Origin: Ignavibacteriales bacterium
Lineage (GTDB): Bacteria > Bacteroidota > Ignavibacteria > Ignavibacteriales > Melioribacteraceae
DNA: 64,000 nucleotides
Assembly: GCA_021740915.1 (NCBI GenBank)
Contig: JAIOYW010000002.1
Span: forward strand, 248,001 to 312,000
Direction of reading: 5' to 3'
Every line of letters starts with the position of its first letter. The stretch's first letter is position 1. Below, piece after piece: positions 42,785 to 51,348 of the stretch. Below the pieces are notes generated by a model. That model searched no databases. It was given only the letters and a program-made list of their open reading frames with translations, and was not told the DNA's origin. Made by a program: the position numbers and the translations under genes.

Positions 42785-43431
42785 TCAGCGGGAATTCCTA
42801 TTTTAATCTTTTTTACTGCAGCAGTTTCTGTCAAATAATCTATTCCTGAAAGGGTTGTTTCCAGATTTGAGGGTCGATCATGAAAGACCACCAGCGATTC
42901 CAGATTCAAATAATTTCGGATGCTAAATTTAACAATATTTGAGTCATTTAAGTAATCACATGTCAACATCGACCATAAAACGGTTTGAACGCCGAATTTT
43001 TGCAGACTCCCGATCATAAACGGACTGATTAACCCGAATGGCGGACGGAAATATTTCGGCTGCTCAATGCCAATATCTCTGAAAACCTCTCCCGTTCTGC
43101 TTATCTGACCGAGAATATCAGCTTTTTTCATAATCAGCATATTTCTGTGATCGTATCCGTGAATACCCAAAGTATGCCCACGGTTAAGGGTTTCTCGCGC
43201 TACTTCAGGCGATTTCAGCAAATTTGCACCTGTGCAGAAAAATACCGCTGAAATCCCCTTCCGCTCTAATAAAGATAAAATTTCCGGTGTGGAAGCCGGG
43301 TCAGGACCATCGTCGAAAGTCAAAAGGATTCCCCTTCTGCTTCTCCAAACTGCATGCGGATAAACCAGTCTGCCAATAGATGAGGGGTCGTAATATAACT
43401 TTCTCAACGGGAGCGCTTCCTTCCTTTCCAT
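42772..43431 (-). CDS. Polysaccharide deacetylase (CE4)
   Basis: The 219-residue NodB-homology protein has TFDDGP (38-43), the zinc-binding HGYDH (91-95) and RPPFG motifs, and a conserved tryptophan in TVLWSM. CE4 enzymes remove N-acetyl groups from chitin-like polymers or peptidoglycan. It has no clear signal peptide, so it may act in the cytoplasm or at the membrane on a lipid-linked sugar. It overlaps both flanking GT2 genes (13 and 28 bases), indicating a single coordinated pathway. Confidence 0.85.
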   Translation of the reverse strand: MERKEALPLRKLYYDPSSIGRLVYPHAVWRSRRGILLTFDDGPDPASTPEILSLLERKGISAVFFCTGANLLKSPEVARETLNRGHTLGIHGYDHRNMLIMKKADILGQISRTGEVFRDIGIEQPKYFRPPFGLISPFMIGSLQKFGVQTVLWSMLTCDYLNDSNIVKFSIRNYLNLESLVVFHDRPSNLETTLSGIDYLTETAAVKKIKIGIPAECLN

Positions 43432-44540
43432 GAAAAACCACCTGCTGTCCCGCTCAGCGCTGAATATATAATATAAGGTATATGGAAAAGTGATGCAGCT
43501 AAAAATATATTCAGGACAGGTATTACCCCGGTGAATGGTTCAGAAAGTTTTAAAGCATAAAAATCCAGAGCCGATTTGATAAGAAAAGCAGATATCCCTA
43601 AAAATAATAATATCGGATCGTAAAAAATCCCGCCGAAAATTGCCGCCGGGATCGAGATAAAAAAAATAAAAATAAAAACTAATTCTGCAACGAGCATTTT
43701 GTCTGTATAAAAAAAGCCTTTGCTTGCCCATCTCTGCCTCTGCGAAACAAAATCACTGAGGGTAGGATTCGTGCGGGTAAATACACGTGAATCCGGGCTG
43801 CTGTTAAATTTTACATTATACCTGGTTTCAACAGCGATTTTCTGCATAAGAAATTCATCATCTCCGGACGCGAGGAAAATATTACCTTCATAACCGCCCG
43901 CATCAAAAAATGCCTGTTTTCGGAAAGCGATGTTCGCACCGCTGCAGGTTACAGGGCGGCTGCTCCTGATTAAACCGGCGGCGGCAGATATTAGCCCTGC
44001 AAATTCTAATTGCTGGACTTTCTGAAACAATGAACCGCCGGACTCAAATTTTACAGGTCCCGCAGTAAAACCCGTATTTTCCCCGAAGGAGCCAGCCATT
44101 GAAGAGATCCATTTATCCGAAGGAACTGAATCAGCATCCGTAAGCAATATTAATTCAGCACCGCTTATTTTAACTGCTTCGGAAATAGCATGTTTCTTAA
44201 AAGAGATTTGATTTTCGGGGCGGCTGACCCTGATAAGGTTTATTCTTTTGTCATTCATGTAGCCCGATAATATTTTAACAGAATTATCATCCGAATCATC
44301 ATCAATATATAGTATCTTATACATCTCAGCAGGATAATCCTGACGAAGCAAAGATTCAATATTAGCTTTTATCCGCTCTTCTTCGTTTCTGAAAATCACC
44401 AGAACATTAACAAAAGGGAATACCGCGCCTGGCTTTATTTCAGATTCCGGTTTTCTGAGTCCTGCGATTATTGACCCCATAAAGCGGAGGTAAACGATAA
44501 AACTGACCGTCATTAAAATGTAAAAAAGCGCAGGTGTCAT
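43404..44540 (-). CDS. Membrane glycosyltransferase family 2 (second)
   Basis: The 378-residue GT2 enzyme starts with a membrane helix and has FVNVLVIFRNEEERIKANIESLL, DDDSDDNSVKILSG, the DxD-like LLTDADSVP, and FVSQRQRWASKGF (QxxRW), followed by about three transmembrane helices. It is a divergent paralogue of the gene at 41693, and two such enzymes side by side suggest a two-sugar repeat or two-step synthesis. Its start overlaps the flippase-like gene by four bases (ATGA). Confidence 0.85.
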   Translation of the reverse strand: MTPALFYILMTVSFIVYLRFMGSIIAGLRKPESEIKPGAVFPFVNVLVIFRNEEERIKANIESLLRQDYPAEMYKILYIDDDSDDNSVKILSGYMNDKRINLIRVSRPENQISFKKHAISEAVKISGAELILLTDADSVPSDKWISSMAGSFGENTGFTAGPVKFESGGSLFQKVQQLEFAGLISAAAGLIRSSRPVTCSGANIAFRKQAFFDAGGYEGNIFLASGDDEFLMQKIAVETRYNVKFNSSPDSRVFTRTNPTLSDFVSQRQRWASKGFFYTDKMLVAELVFIFIFFISIPAAIFGGIFYDPILLFLGISAFLIKSALDFYALKLSEPFTGVIPVLNIFLAASLFHIPYIIYSALSGTAGGFSWKGRKRSR

Positions 44541-45502
44541 TTTTTCTTTCTTAATACAAGATAGCCGCCGATAAGAGCAGGTAATGCAATATTAATGATA
44601 AATAACATAACCGCAGAATTGAAGGCAGCAGAATAATGTATCCCAACCTGTGAGAAATAAAAAACGGCAAGACCTTCCCGAACTCCAACTTCCCCGAAGG
44701 CAACAGGAATAAAACTTTTTGTGAAAAAGACAGCCGCAATTCCGAGCATATAAATATGGAAATCATAATCACCTGAAAAAGCCGCCATTAAGAAAGCATA
44801 TTCAAGGCAGTTAAAAAGGAATGAGATAAAAGTTATGAGGAATAACTTTTCGATAAGTTTTTTTCCTAATAGTTTTAATGCCCTGAGGCTATCCAGAAAC
44901 TGCTTCATCATCTCAAAACGGTAAAGTCGGGTGTAGTATTTCCGGATAAAATCCCTCCGGAGAGCAATTTTATAAATAAAATATCCGTAAAGCAGAGTTG
45001 CTGCAAGTATCAGGAAAAAGTAAACGACAGAGAGTCCCATAAAAAACACAAGATAAAGCTGAGTCATTATCCCGCCGGCAAAAAAAAGCACAAGATAAGG
45101 AATAACCCTGTCGAGAGATGTTGCAGCAGTAATATCGGCGGCTTTTTTATGATCGAGCATTATAACCCTGCCTAAAAAATCCCCCACCCGCAGAGGTGTT
45201 GTTATTCCGGAGGCATAACCTCCGAGCAGTGATTTAAGCGCAGTACTGTTTTCATTTATGCCGAGATGCTTTGAACAGATTATTTTCCAGACAATAAAGC
45301 GGGAATAAAAATGCACTGCAAAAGCCAGAATACCGAAAAAAAGGAAGAGCAGATCAATCTTTAAAAATGCTTCCTTTATCTCGGCGGGATGAATGTATTT
45401 AATAAGGAAATATAAGAGGAGAACGCTTATTATCAGTCTGTAAATATTAAGAAGAAGCGCTTTTTTATGAATTATCAGGTCCCAGATTTTACTCAAACCC
45501 AC
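44537..45502 (-). CDS. Lysylphosphatidylglycerol-synthase/UPF0104 flippase-like membrane protein
   Basis: The 321-residue protein has about eight transmembrane helices and matches the UPF0104/AglD/MprF-transmembrane family: KALLLNIYRLIISVLLLYFLIKYI, GGYASGITTPLRVGDFLGR and FIPVAFGEVGVREGLAVFYF. In related pathways it translocates or handles lipid-linked sugars or lipids. It has no MprF catalytic domain. It is co-operonic with two GT2 and one CE4, so it may flip their lipid product. Confidence 0.8.
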   Translation of the reverse strand: MGLSKIWDLIIHKKALLLNIYRLIISVLLLYFLIKYIHPAEIKEAFLKIDLLFLFFGILAFAVHFYSRFIVWKIICSKHLGINENSTALKSLLGGYASGITTPLRVGDFLGRVIMLDHKKAADITAATSLDRVIPYLVLFFAGGIMTQLYLVFFMGLSVVYFFLILAATLLYGYFIYKIALRRDFIRKYYTRLYRFEMMKQFLDSLRALKLLGKKLIEKLFLITFISFLFNCLEYAFLMAAFSGDYDFHIYMLGIAAVFFTKSFIPVAFGEVGVREGLAVFYFSQVGIHYSAAFNSAVMLFIINIALPALIGGYLVLRKKK

Positions 45503-45508
45503 ATCCTT

Positions 45509-46363
45509 CTAAAAATCAACAAAAAAGCCGGCTGTCAGCTTTTTTATATTTTCTTCAAAATATTCGCTGAACATATTTTTCCCGGCAAAATATGAAATAT
45601 AGAAAACAACTCCTTTATTATATGATCCCCCAAATTTGACGCCCGCCATAATATGATGCACCGCCTGATATTCCGGAGTGCCTTCAAGTGACATGTGATA
45701 AGCAGAAATAATATTTAATTGTTTTCCGCCAACTTTCGGGCCTGTATCAAAATTAAACTCTGCTCCGGTATTAAAAGCATATTTTTTTATCTGTCCCGGT
45801 CTGACAAGTGTGCTGTATGAGACCGAACCGTAAATTCTGTAATCATAAGAGTCAGAGAATTTCCTGAAAGCAGTTGTCACTTCACCGAAATCCCGCGTGT
45901 ATGCAACGGGGTATCTTTTGTTTCTCCATTCGTCTGCGGAAAGATTATAACTGCCATCCACGAGATGAGCGCTGTTGTGGATAATTCTCGCACGTATCTG
46001 GAGATCATAATCGCCGTAATTTCTTGTAAATGAAGCATTGCCCCCGAAAAACCCGTCGAGCGCGTCAATCTGAAGCCTGTTCCCGGCAAAACTGGATGCC
46101 AGCCCGTAAGCCATAAAGTCGATACCCATCGTAAAAAACGAAGCGCCGCTATCCCATTTGTATCCGATAAGATCACTTGAATTGCCGATATCAACCTTAA
46201 GATTTGCGTTATCAGGGAAATACATTACCCCTAATCTCGGCTCTTCGATATTGGCTCGCAGCGGAAGAAAGTTGATGCCCTCAGGGAATAAAACAAAACC
46301 ATCCTGCCCCATAAGATGGCTGCTGCATATCAGAAGCAGAAATATTAATGTAAATTTTCTCAT
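45509..46363 (-). CDS. DUF1207-like predicted outer-membrane protein (copy A)
   Basis: I start at ATG 46363 (284 residues, MRKFTLIFLLLICSS signal peptide), eight codons after the longest ATG. The mature protein shares FPEGINFLPLRANIEEPRLG with the gene at 40853, and the order of motifs is the same: NSSDLIGYKWDSG, AHLVDGSYNLSADEWRNKRYPVAYTRDF and the final YISYFAGKNMFSEYFEENIKKLTAGFFVDF. It is the first gene of the operon. A terminal aromatic strand suggests an outer-membrane barrel. Its role in glycan export is inference. Confidence 0.7.
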   Translation of the reverse strand: MRKFTLIFLLLICSSHLMGQDGFVLFPEGINFLPLRANIEEPRLGVMYFPDNANLKVDIGNSSDLIGYKWDSGASFFTMGIDFMAYGLASSFAGNRLQIDALDGFFGGNASFTRNYGDYDLQIRARIIHNSAHLVDGSYNLSADEWRNKRYPVAYTRDFGEVTTAFRKFSDSYDYRIYGSVSYSTLVRPGQIKKYAFNTGAEFNFDTGPKVGGKQLNIISAYHMSLEGTPEYQAVHHIMAGVKFGGSYNKGVVFYISYFAGKNMFSEYFEENIKKLTAGFFVDF

Positions 46364-46973
46364 AGACCGGTAAAAATTAAAATCCAAAGTTAAATAATTC
46401 AGGGTAATTAACCTTTGCTGTTAAATACAATGATACAAATACCAAAGGCTCAGCTTTATTTATTAATTTCATTTTAATATAAGAGGGATATTTATTGCAG
46501 GATTTTTCTTCGTTAACAATAGATCAGTTTCCTTTGGTGCCCGATATTTGGAGCGCTAACCTCTGGCAGGCGGCAGCATCCCTCTACAATTTTTAAAAAG
46601 GAAGTAAAAAACGGCAAGAATGCATATGAACATTGATAAGTTTTGGCAAAAAACCAATTAATAACAGCACAATTTTGCATGTGTTCGTTTCGTATTTATC
46701 CGCCAACGTGTCGGGCGGACAACAGAATTTTAACAGTAAATGATTATCGGTAATATATTTTTATTATTTATTTTGTCATTTAGTGATAAAATTCTTTAAA
46801 GTTAGGTTACTATGCAGAAAATGAATATTATTTTTAAACAAATTCAATAGATAGGCTTTTATGGGTGCATTACATTATTTATGATTGGTTATTTTGCCGT
46901 AAAATCCGACTAATATTTGTAGAATGTCATCTTTATATGTACATTGTGTCTGTACAATTTAAAAGGATCTAAA
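46364..46973. other. Long noncoding region before the toxin-antitoxin pair
   Basis: This is about 610 AT-rich bases with no convincing ORF. A hairpin TCCGCC (46699-46704) / GGCGGA (46714-46719) and a GCGCTAACCTC string near 46553-46563 are visible, but I cannot name them. The promoter of the DUF1207-first operon must lie at its left end and that of the antitoxin at its right end. It looks like a decayed or accessory insertion between two conserved blocks. Confidence 0.5.
46938..46956 (+). promoter_or_regulatory. Putative antitoxin operator: two TGTACA sites
   Basis: Two self-complementary TGTACA hexamers lie at 46938-46943 and 46951-46956, 13 bases centre to centre and upstream of the antitoxin ribosome site. 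Phd/YefM antitoxins repress their own promoter by binding such short palindromes (TGTACA is the known YefM core). Confidence 0.6.
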
Positions 46974-47255
46974 ATGGCAATAAGTTTAACATATACTCAA
47001 GCGAGAGCCAATCTTGCAAAACTATTAGACGAAGTTTCACTTAATAATGAAGTTGTAATTATTAATCGTAAGAATGCTGAGAATGTTGCATTAATTTCAG
47101 AAAGTGAGTTGTCGAGCATTCTTGAAACTGCTCATTTACTTCGTTCACCTAAAAACGCTCAAAGATTATTAAAAGCATTGTTGAAAGTTCAAGAAAATGA
47201 TGAAATCCCGCAAACTCTTGAAGAACTTAAACGGGAATTCGGTCTTGAAAAGTAA
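46974..47255 (+). CDS. Antitoxin, Phd/YefM family
   Basis: The 93-residue antitoxin has the YefM/Phd N-terminal DNA-binding fold (ISLTYTQARANLAKLLDEVSLNNEVVIINRKNAENVALISESELSSILETAHLL) and a C-terminal tail rich in charges that should wrap the toxin. ATG 46974 is preceded by AAGGA six bases upstream, so I prefer it to the ATG at 46944. It overlaps or directly precedes the toxin gene. It should neutralise YoeB-type toxin and autoregulate the pair. Confidence 0.9.
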   Translation: MAISLTYTQARANLAKLLDEVSLNNEVVIINRKNAENVALISESELSSILETAHLLRSPKNAQRLLKALLKVQENDEIPQTLEELKREFGLEK

Positions 47256-47523
47256 AATTCCCAGGGGACGGCTTTCTATTTTTCACACTGATTTTAGAGA
47301 TGACTTAGCTTATTGGGTAAAAAATGATCGAAAAATTGCCTTGAGAATTTTAGAAATTGTAGAAGCAATACTACGAAATCCTTTTGAAGGAATTGGCAAG
47401 CCAGAACCACTTCGTTATTTGGGTGCTGGTGTTTGGTCAAGAAGGATTACACAAGAGCATCGTATTGTTTATATTGTCAGTGATGACAAAATAGACTTTA
47501 TCCAGTGCAAATATCACTATTAA
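47245..47523 (+). CDS. Toxin, YoeB family ribosome-dependent mRNA interferase
   Basis: The protein of about 92 residues matches E. coli YoeB almost end to end: NPFEGIGKPEPLRYL, VWSRRITQEHRIVYIV and the C-terminal KYHY. The Glu, Arg and terminal His of the YoeB active site (GKPEPL, SRRI, EHR, YHY) are present, so it is probably active and cuts mRNA on the ribosome when the antitoxin is lost. I place the start at TTG 47245, inside the end of the antitoxin gene, because it gives YoeB-like length; ATG 47197 is the alternative. Functional activity is inferred. Confidence 0.9.
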   Translation: MKSKIPRGRLSIFHTDFRDDLAYWVKNDRKIALRILEIVEAILRNPFEGIGKPEPLRYLGAGVWSRRITQEHRIVYIVSDDKIDFIQCKYHY

Positions 47524-47945
47524 AGATAATATAATCTGCTGCGCAAGCCGGCCAGCCTATTTCTGTCCTGCTTTAACTGTTTTTTAGCTTTGCTTTGTTT
47601 TCTGTTCATTGTTTAAGTTTCGCTTAGTTAATTAAAGTCTGCCGTGCTAACGCCTCCCCTTTTTTCGTGGACCGACGGCTTATCAGCAATAGTTTAGTGA
47701 AACGGAGATTATAATGCTTCAGATGAAAATGTATAAAGCCTAAATTTAATATCTTATAAACGCAGCTTTTTATGGGCAGAAAAACACGTCAAACAGGGAT
47801 TCAAAAAACCCATATTCTTAGGGACTTTCTCAAAAAAATAAGAAAAAGCAGCGCTGCCCGACCAAATGTTTGTTTGCGTGTGATTCTTTATTTCGCGACT
47901 TGTTTCAGCCCGTTATTGAAATTAACAGGCTCTTCTCTCAGCAAT
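47524..47945. other. Noncoding region after the toxin gene
   Basis: This stretch holds no convincing gene. A GTGCTAACGCCTCCCC string near 47644-47659 and some GC-rich repeats look integron-like at first sight, but I could not pair them into a real attC site. A short ORF at 47772 overlaps phoU on the other strand and has no family signature. Confidence 0.4.
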
Positions 47946-48635
47946 TCAATAATCCAGTTCCTGTAAACCTGAGCCGTCCTCAAACTGCATATGGCGTATT
48001 GAAGTCGCATTCAGGATAAAATAAACTTCTTCCCCGATATTTGCAGCATGGTCGCCGATTCTTTCAATCTGCTGAAGAATTGAATAGAAACGCAGACCGG
48101 GATAAACATTCTCCGGCTCACTTTTCATAATTTCGATAAGATTATCATTGGCTCCCCTGACAATATTGTCAAGTTCTTCTTCTTTCGATATTGCCTTTTG
48201 AGCAAGGGCTGCGTCGCTTGTGATCAGAGCATCGAGGGAATATTTGAGTGTTTCAGTACAAATAGCAGAAACTTCACGTAAACGGATACTATCAAAAACT
48301 CCTTTATTTATATTAATATCCTTGAATTCTCTGCTTATATTTACAGTAAGATCCCCTATCCTTTCGAGATTCGCATTTATTTTTAATGATGAGAGGATCA
48401 TCCTGAGATCGAGTGCGACCGGCTGATGCAGCGCAATTATTTTCTGACATAATCGTTCAATCCGAAGATCATACTGATCAACCTTATTCTCAGCCTCCTC
48501 TATCCGCTCCACTGCCTCACGGTCATTTTCGTTCACAGCTCGGAAAACCTCCTGCACCTGTCTATCGACAAGACTGCACATCTTGAAGAGACGTGTTTTT
48601 AATTTATTCAGATTAATATCTATTGGTCTTAACAT
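47946..48635 (-). CDS. phoU: Phosphate-specific transport regulator PhoU
   Basis: I start at ATG 48635 (229 residues), which has AAGGA upstream; the longest frame goes back to 48740. Both tandem PhoU helical domains are visible: KMCSLVDRQVQEVFRAVNENDREAVERIEEAENKVDQYDLRIERLCQKIIALHQPVALDLRMILSSLKINANLERIGDLTVNI, then a second copy with YSILQQIERIGDHAANIGEEVYFIL. The E(R)xxD metal-binding motifs (LERIGD, IERIGD) are intact. PhoU couples the Pst transporter to phosphate signalling. It is the last gene of pstSCAB-phoU. Confidence 0.93.
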   Translation of the reverse strand: MLRPIDINLNKLKTRLFKMCSLVDRQVQEVFRAVNENDREAVERIEEAENKVDQYDLRIERLCQKIIALHQPVALDLRMILSSLKINANLERIGDLTVNISREFKDININKGVFDSIRLREVSAICTETLKYSLDALITSDAALAQKAISKEEELDNIVRGANDNLIEIMKSEPENVYPGLRFYSILQQIERIGDHAANIGEEVYFILNATSIRHMQFEDGSGLQELDY

Positions 48636-48645
48636 TAATTTTTCC

Positions 48646-49404
48646 TTAGCCGAATCTTCCTGAAATATAATCCTCGGTTTGTTTATTCGCCGGATTCGTA
48701 AATATTTTTGTAGTTTTCCCGGATTCCACCAATTGCCCAAGATAAAAAAACGAAGTATAATCGCTTATCCGGGCTGCCTGCTGCAAGTTATGCGTTACAA
48801 GCACAATCGTTAGTTCTGAAGATAAATTCCTTATAAGCTCTTCAATTTTCTGTGTCGATGAAGGATCAAGCGCAGTCGCAGGTTCATCCATAAGGAGGAT
48901 TGCAGGGTCTCCGGCTAATGCCCTTGCAATACACAACCGCTGCTGCTGCCCTGCGGAAAGATCCAGCGCATTATGCTGGAGCCTGTCTTTTATTTCGTTC
49001 CAGATATCAGCCTGCACACACACTTTTTCGAGATTTTCTTCAAGCGCTTTCTGGTCTATTACTCCCCTTATCCTTAATGCAAAGGTAACATTCTCGAATA
49101 TTGATTTCGGGAAAAGGTTAGCTCTCTGAAATACCATACCGACATATTTCCTGAGCTGAATTTCATCAATTTCCGGACTGTAAATATTCTGTCCATTAAG
49201 AAGAACTTCACCAGTCATCCTGAAACCCGGCATCAGCTCATTCATCCTGTTCAAGGTCCTGAGAAAACTTGTCTTGCCGCAGCCGGAAGGCCCTATAATA
49301 GAAGTTACCTTATTCGAATAAATCTGCGTACTTACATTGTTCACCGCCTGAATATAATCGAAATAGACGCTCAGATTATTGATATTTATAATAACTTCTT
49401 TCAA
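48646..49404 (-). CDS. pstB: Phosphate ABC transporter ATP-binding protein PstB
   Basis: The 252-residue ATPase has Walker A GPSGCGKTSF (38-47), the ABC signature LSAGQQQRL, Walker B ILLMDEPATALDP and the H-loop VLVTHNLQQAARISDYTSF. It powers phosphate import by the PstSCAB complex. The start is TTG at 49404, with AAGGGAGG inside the end of pstA. The stop is 10 bp before phoU. Confidence 0.95.
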   Translation of the reverse strand: MKEVIININNLSVYFDYIQAVNNVSTQIYSNKVTSIIGPSGCGKTSFLRTLNRMNELMPGFRMTGEVLLNGQNIYSPEIDEIQLRKYVGMVFQRANLFPKSIFENVTFALRIRGVIDQKALEENLEKVCVQADIWNEIKDRLQHNALDLSAGQQQRLCIARALAGDPAILLMDEPATALDPSSTQKIEELIRNLSSELTIVLVTHNLQQAARISDYTSFFYLGQLVESGKTTKIFTNPANKQTEDYISGRFG

Positions 49405-50394
49405 TTATACCTCCCTTATTTTAAGGGGTTCAAGTTTCTTTCGGAACTTGTATCTGAAATAGAAAGCCACCGCGTTGAACATTCCGATTAGCGCAATAAG
49501 GACAAGTGCAGCGCCATTCTGAGCCGGTATAGTAGATGCATCGCTGAATGACTGTGTTGTGAGTACAAAAATATGATATGAGAGATACATAAACTGCTCC
49601 ATCGGATTGATGACCGGAATACTGAAAAACCCCATATTTACGTAAGTCACCGGAAGCTCAGGCATAAAAAATGCACAGCCGAGGAAAAGAACCGGCGCAG
49701 TTTCCCCCGCTCCCCTGCTTATTGCAAGTATAATGCCTGTAATTATTCCTGAACCTGCTTCGGGAATAACTACCCTTTTAACAACATCCCATTTTGTCGC
49801 ACCCAGGCTGTATGCTGTAAGTCGCTGCGAATTTGGAACCGCTTTCAGAGCTTCAAGTGAAGTAACAATAATCGTAGGAAGGATAAGAATCGCGAGTGTG
49901 ATTCCCGCCCAGAGCATTGCCGGTTTGCCGAAAAGCAATCCCGTACCTAAAACATCGTCAGCGAATCGTCCGATAACAAGAATAAAGAACCCGACTCCAA
50001 ACAAACCAAGTACCACAGAAGGTACTCCGGCAAGGTTATAGATAGAATGAATGATGATTCTTTTCCGGATTGTTTCTTTCGCATATTCATTCAAGTATAT
50101 TGCAGCGGATACGCCAACCGGAACTGCAACAATCAGCATTAAAAGGATTATTGATGCTGTTCCAAAAAGAGCAGGACCTATTCCACCGGACGAAAAACCA
50201 TTTCGCGGCGGTTCGGTCAGAAAATTCCCCGAAATAGTATTTCCCCCTTCAAGAAATATCTTGAGGAAGATAATCAGAAATCCTGTCAGAATAAAGTATG
50301 TAATTATTCTGAAAATGTATGGAATTATTCTATCTGCCATACTATTGTAATTATTCCTGTCATCCCTGCGGAAAAATATTTTTTCAATGTTCAT
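49405..50394 (-). CDS. pstA: Phosphate ABC transporter permease PstA
   Basis: The 329-residue inner-membrane permease has about six helices and the cytoplasmic EAA-like loop ALKAVPNSQRLTAYSLGATKWDVVKRVVIPEAGSGIITGIILAISRGAGETAPVLFLG. I chose ATG 50394, which overlaps the pstC stop (ATGA), over GTG 50409. It forms the channel with PstC. Confidence 0.93.
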   Translation of the reverse strand: MNIEKIFFRRDDRNNYNSMADRIIPYIFRIITYFILTGFLIIFLKIFLEGGNTISGNFLTEPPRNGFSSGGIGPALFGTASIILLMLIVAVPVGVSAAIYLNEYAKETIRKRIIIHSIYNLAGVPSVVLGLFGVGFFILVIGRFADDVLGTGLLFGKPAMLWAGITLAILILPTIIVTSLEALKAVPNSQRLTAYSLGATKWDVVKRVVIPEAGSGIITGIILAISRGAGETAPVLFLGCAFFMPELPVTYVNMGFFSIPVINPMEQFMYLSYHIFVLTTQSFSDASTIPAQNGAALVLIALIGMFNAVAFYFRYKFRKKLEPLKIREV

Positions 50395-51341
50395 AGGCGT
50401 CTGATCCACCTGGCTGATCTTTTACTGAGAAACGAAGCAACCACATTTAATAAAAATGTGAAAATAAAGAGAAAAGTGCCGAGCACAAAAAGCGCAAAAA
50501 AATGCTCGGAATTATAAATAACTTCTCCCATCTCTGAGGCAAGAGTGGCTGAAATTGTCCTGATACTCTGAAGAAGATTAAAAGAAAGTTCGCCGGCATT
50601 TCCTGAAGCCATAAGAACAATCATTGTTTCGCCGATCGCGCGGCTGAACCCGAGGACAATTGCGGCAGAAATCCCGCTATAGGCTGCGGGAAGAATGACC
50701 AGACGTGTTGTCTGCCATTTACTTGCGCCAAGAGAATATGCTTCAACCCTGAGGTGATCTGGAACAGCTCTGAGCGCCTCTTCAGTGAGGCTTGCCACTA
50801 TTGGAATGATTATCAGTGAAAGCCCGGTTGAAGCAAGCAGGGCGTTGAATTTCTGGTTTATTCCAAGCATATCCTGAAAGAAAACAGCGCCTGCTGAAAG
50901 CAGAAAGAATCCGATAACAACTGTAGGAATACCTGAAAAAAATTCAAAAAGAGGTTTAAGAATTTCCCTTGTACGCGGTGTTGCTATCTCTGAAAGATAT
51001 ATTCCTGAGATAATACCAAGTATGGATGAAATCAGAGTTGAAAAAACTGCCGTAAGAAAAGTGCCGGCAAGCAGCGGCAGAATTGAATATTTCGGATTTT
51101 CAGAAGTGGGATACCACTCGAATAGTTTATTGAATGATCCGGTACCCGAATCATTATGATCAAAAATAAATGAGAGCGGATCAACTGAAATGAACGCTTT
51201 TGATGCTTCAAAAAACAGAAACACAAATATCAGCAGGAATATTATGAGTGAAAAATATCCGCTGAGCATCAAAAAGAAGGATATAACTTTTTCCCTGCTA
51301 TGCTTCAGAGAATGGCTGTGCCTCAGAAAATCTGCATTCAT
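50391..51341 (-). CDS. pstC: Phosphate ABC transporter permease PstC
   Basis: The permease of about 316 residues has an N-terminal cytoplasmic tail, six or more helices and the loop ALRAVPDHLRVEAYSLGASKWQTTRLVILPAAYSGISAAIVLGFSRAIGETMIVLMASG that contacts PstB. A periplasmic insertion lies between the first two helices. The frame also allows a TTG at 51356; ATG 51341 looks more natural. It overlaps pstA by four bases (ATGA). Confidence 0.93.
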   Translation of the reverse strand: MNADFLRHSHSLKHSREKVISFFLMLSGYFSLIIFLLIFVFLFFEASKAFISVDPLSFIFDHNDSGTGSFNKLFEWYPTSENPKYSILPLLAGTFLTAVFSTLISSILGIISGIYLSEIATPRTREILKPLFEFFSGIPTVVIGFFLLSAGAVFFQDMLGINQKFNALLASTGLSLIIIPIVASLTEEALRAVPDHLRVEAYSLGASKWQTTRLVILPAAYSGISAAIVLGFSRAIGETMIVLMASGNAGELSFNLLQSIRTISATLASEMGEVIYNSEHFFALFVLGTFLFIFTFLLNVVASFLSKRSARWIRRL

Positions 51342-51348
51342 ATCTTTT

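Noticed and set aside
46553-47660. GCTAAC strings and hairpins resembling integron attC sites on both sides of the toxin-antitoxin genes
   Set aside because: No RYYYAAC/GTTRRRY core pair with matching arms could be assembled and the two flanks share no repeat beyond six bases.
47772-47966. Small ORF of 64 codons before the phoU end
   Set aside because: Overlaps phoU on the opposite strand, no family signature, no clear RBS.
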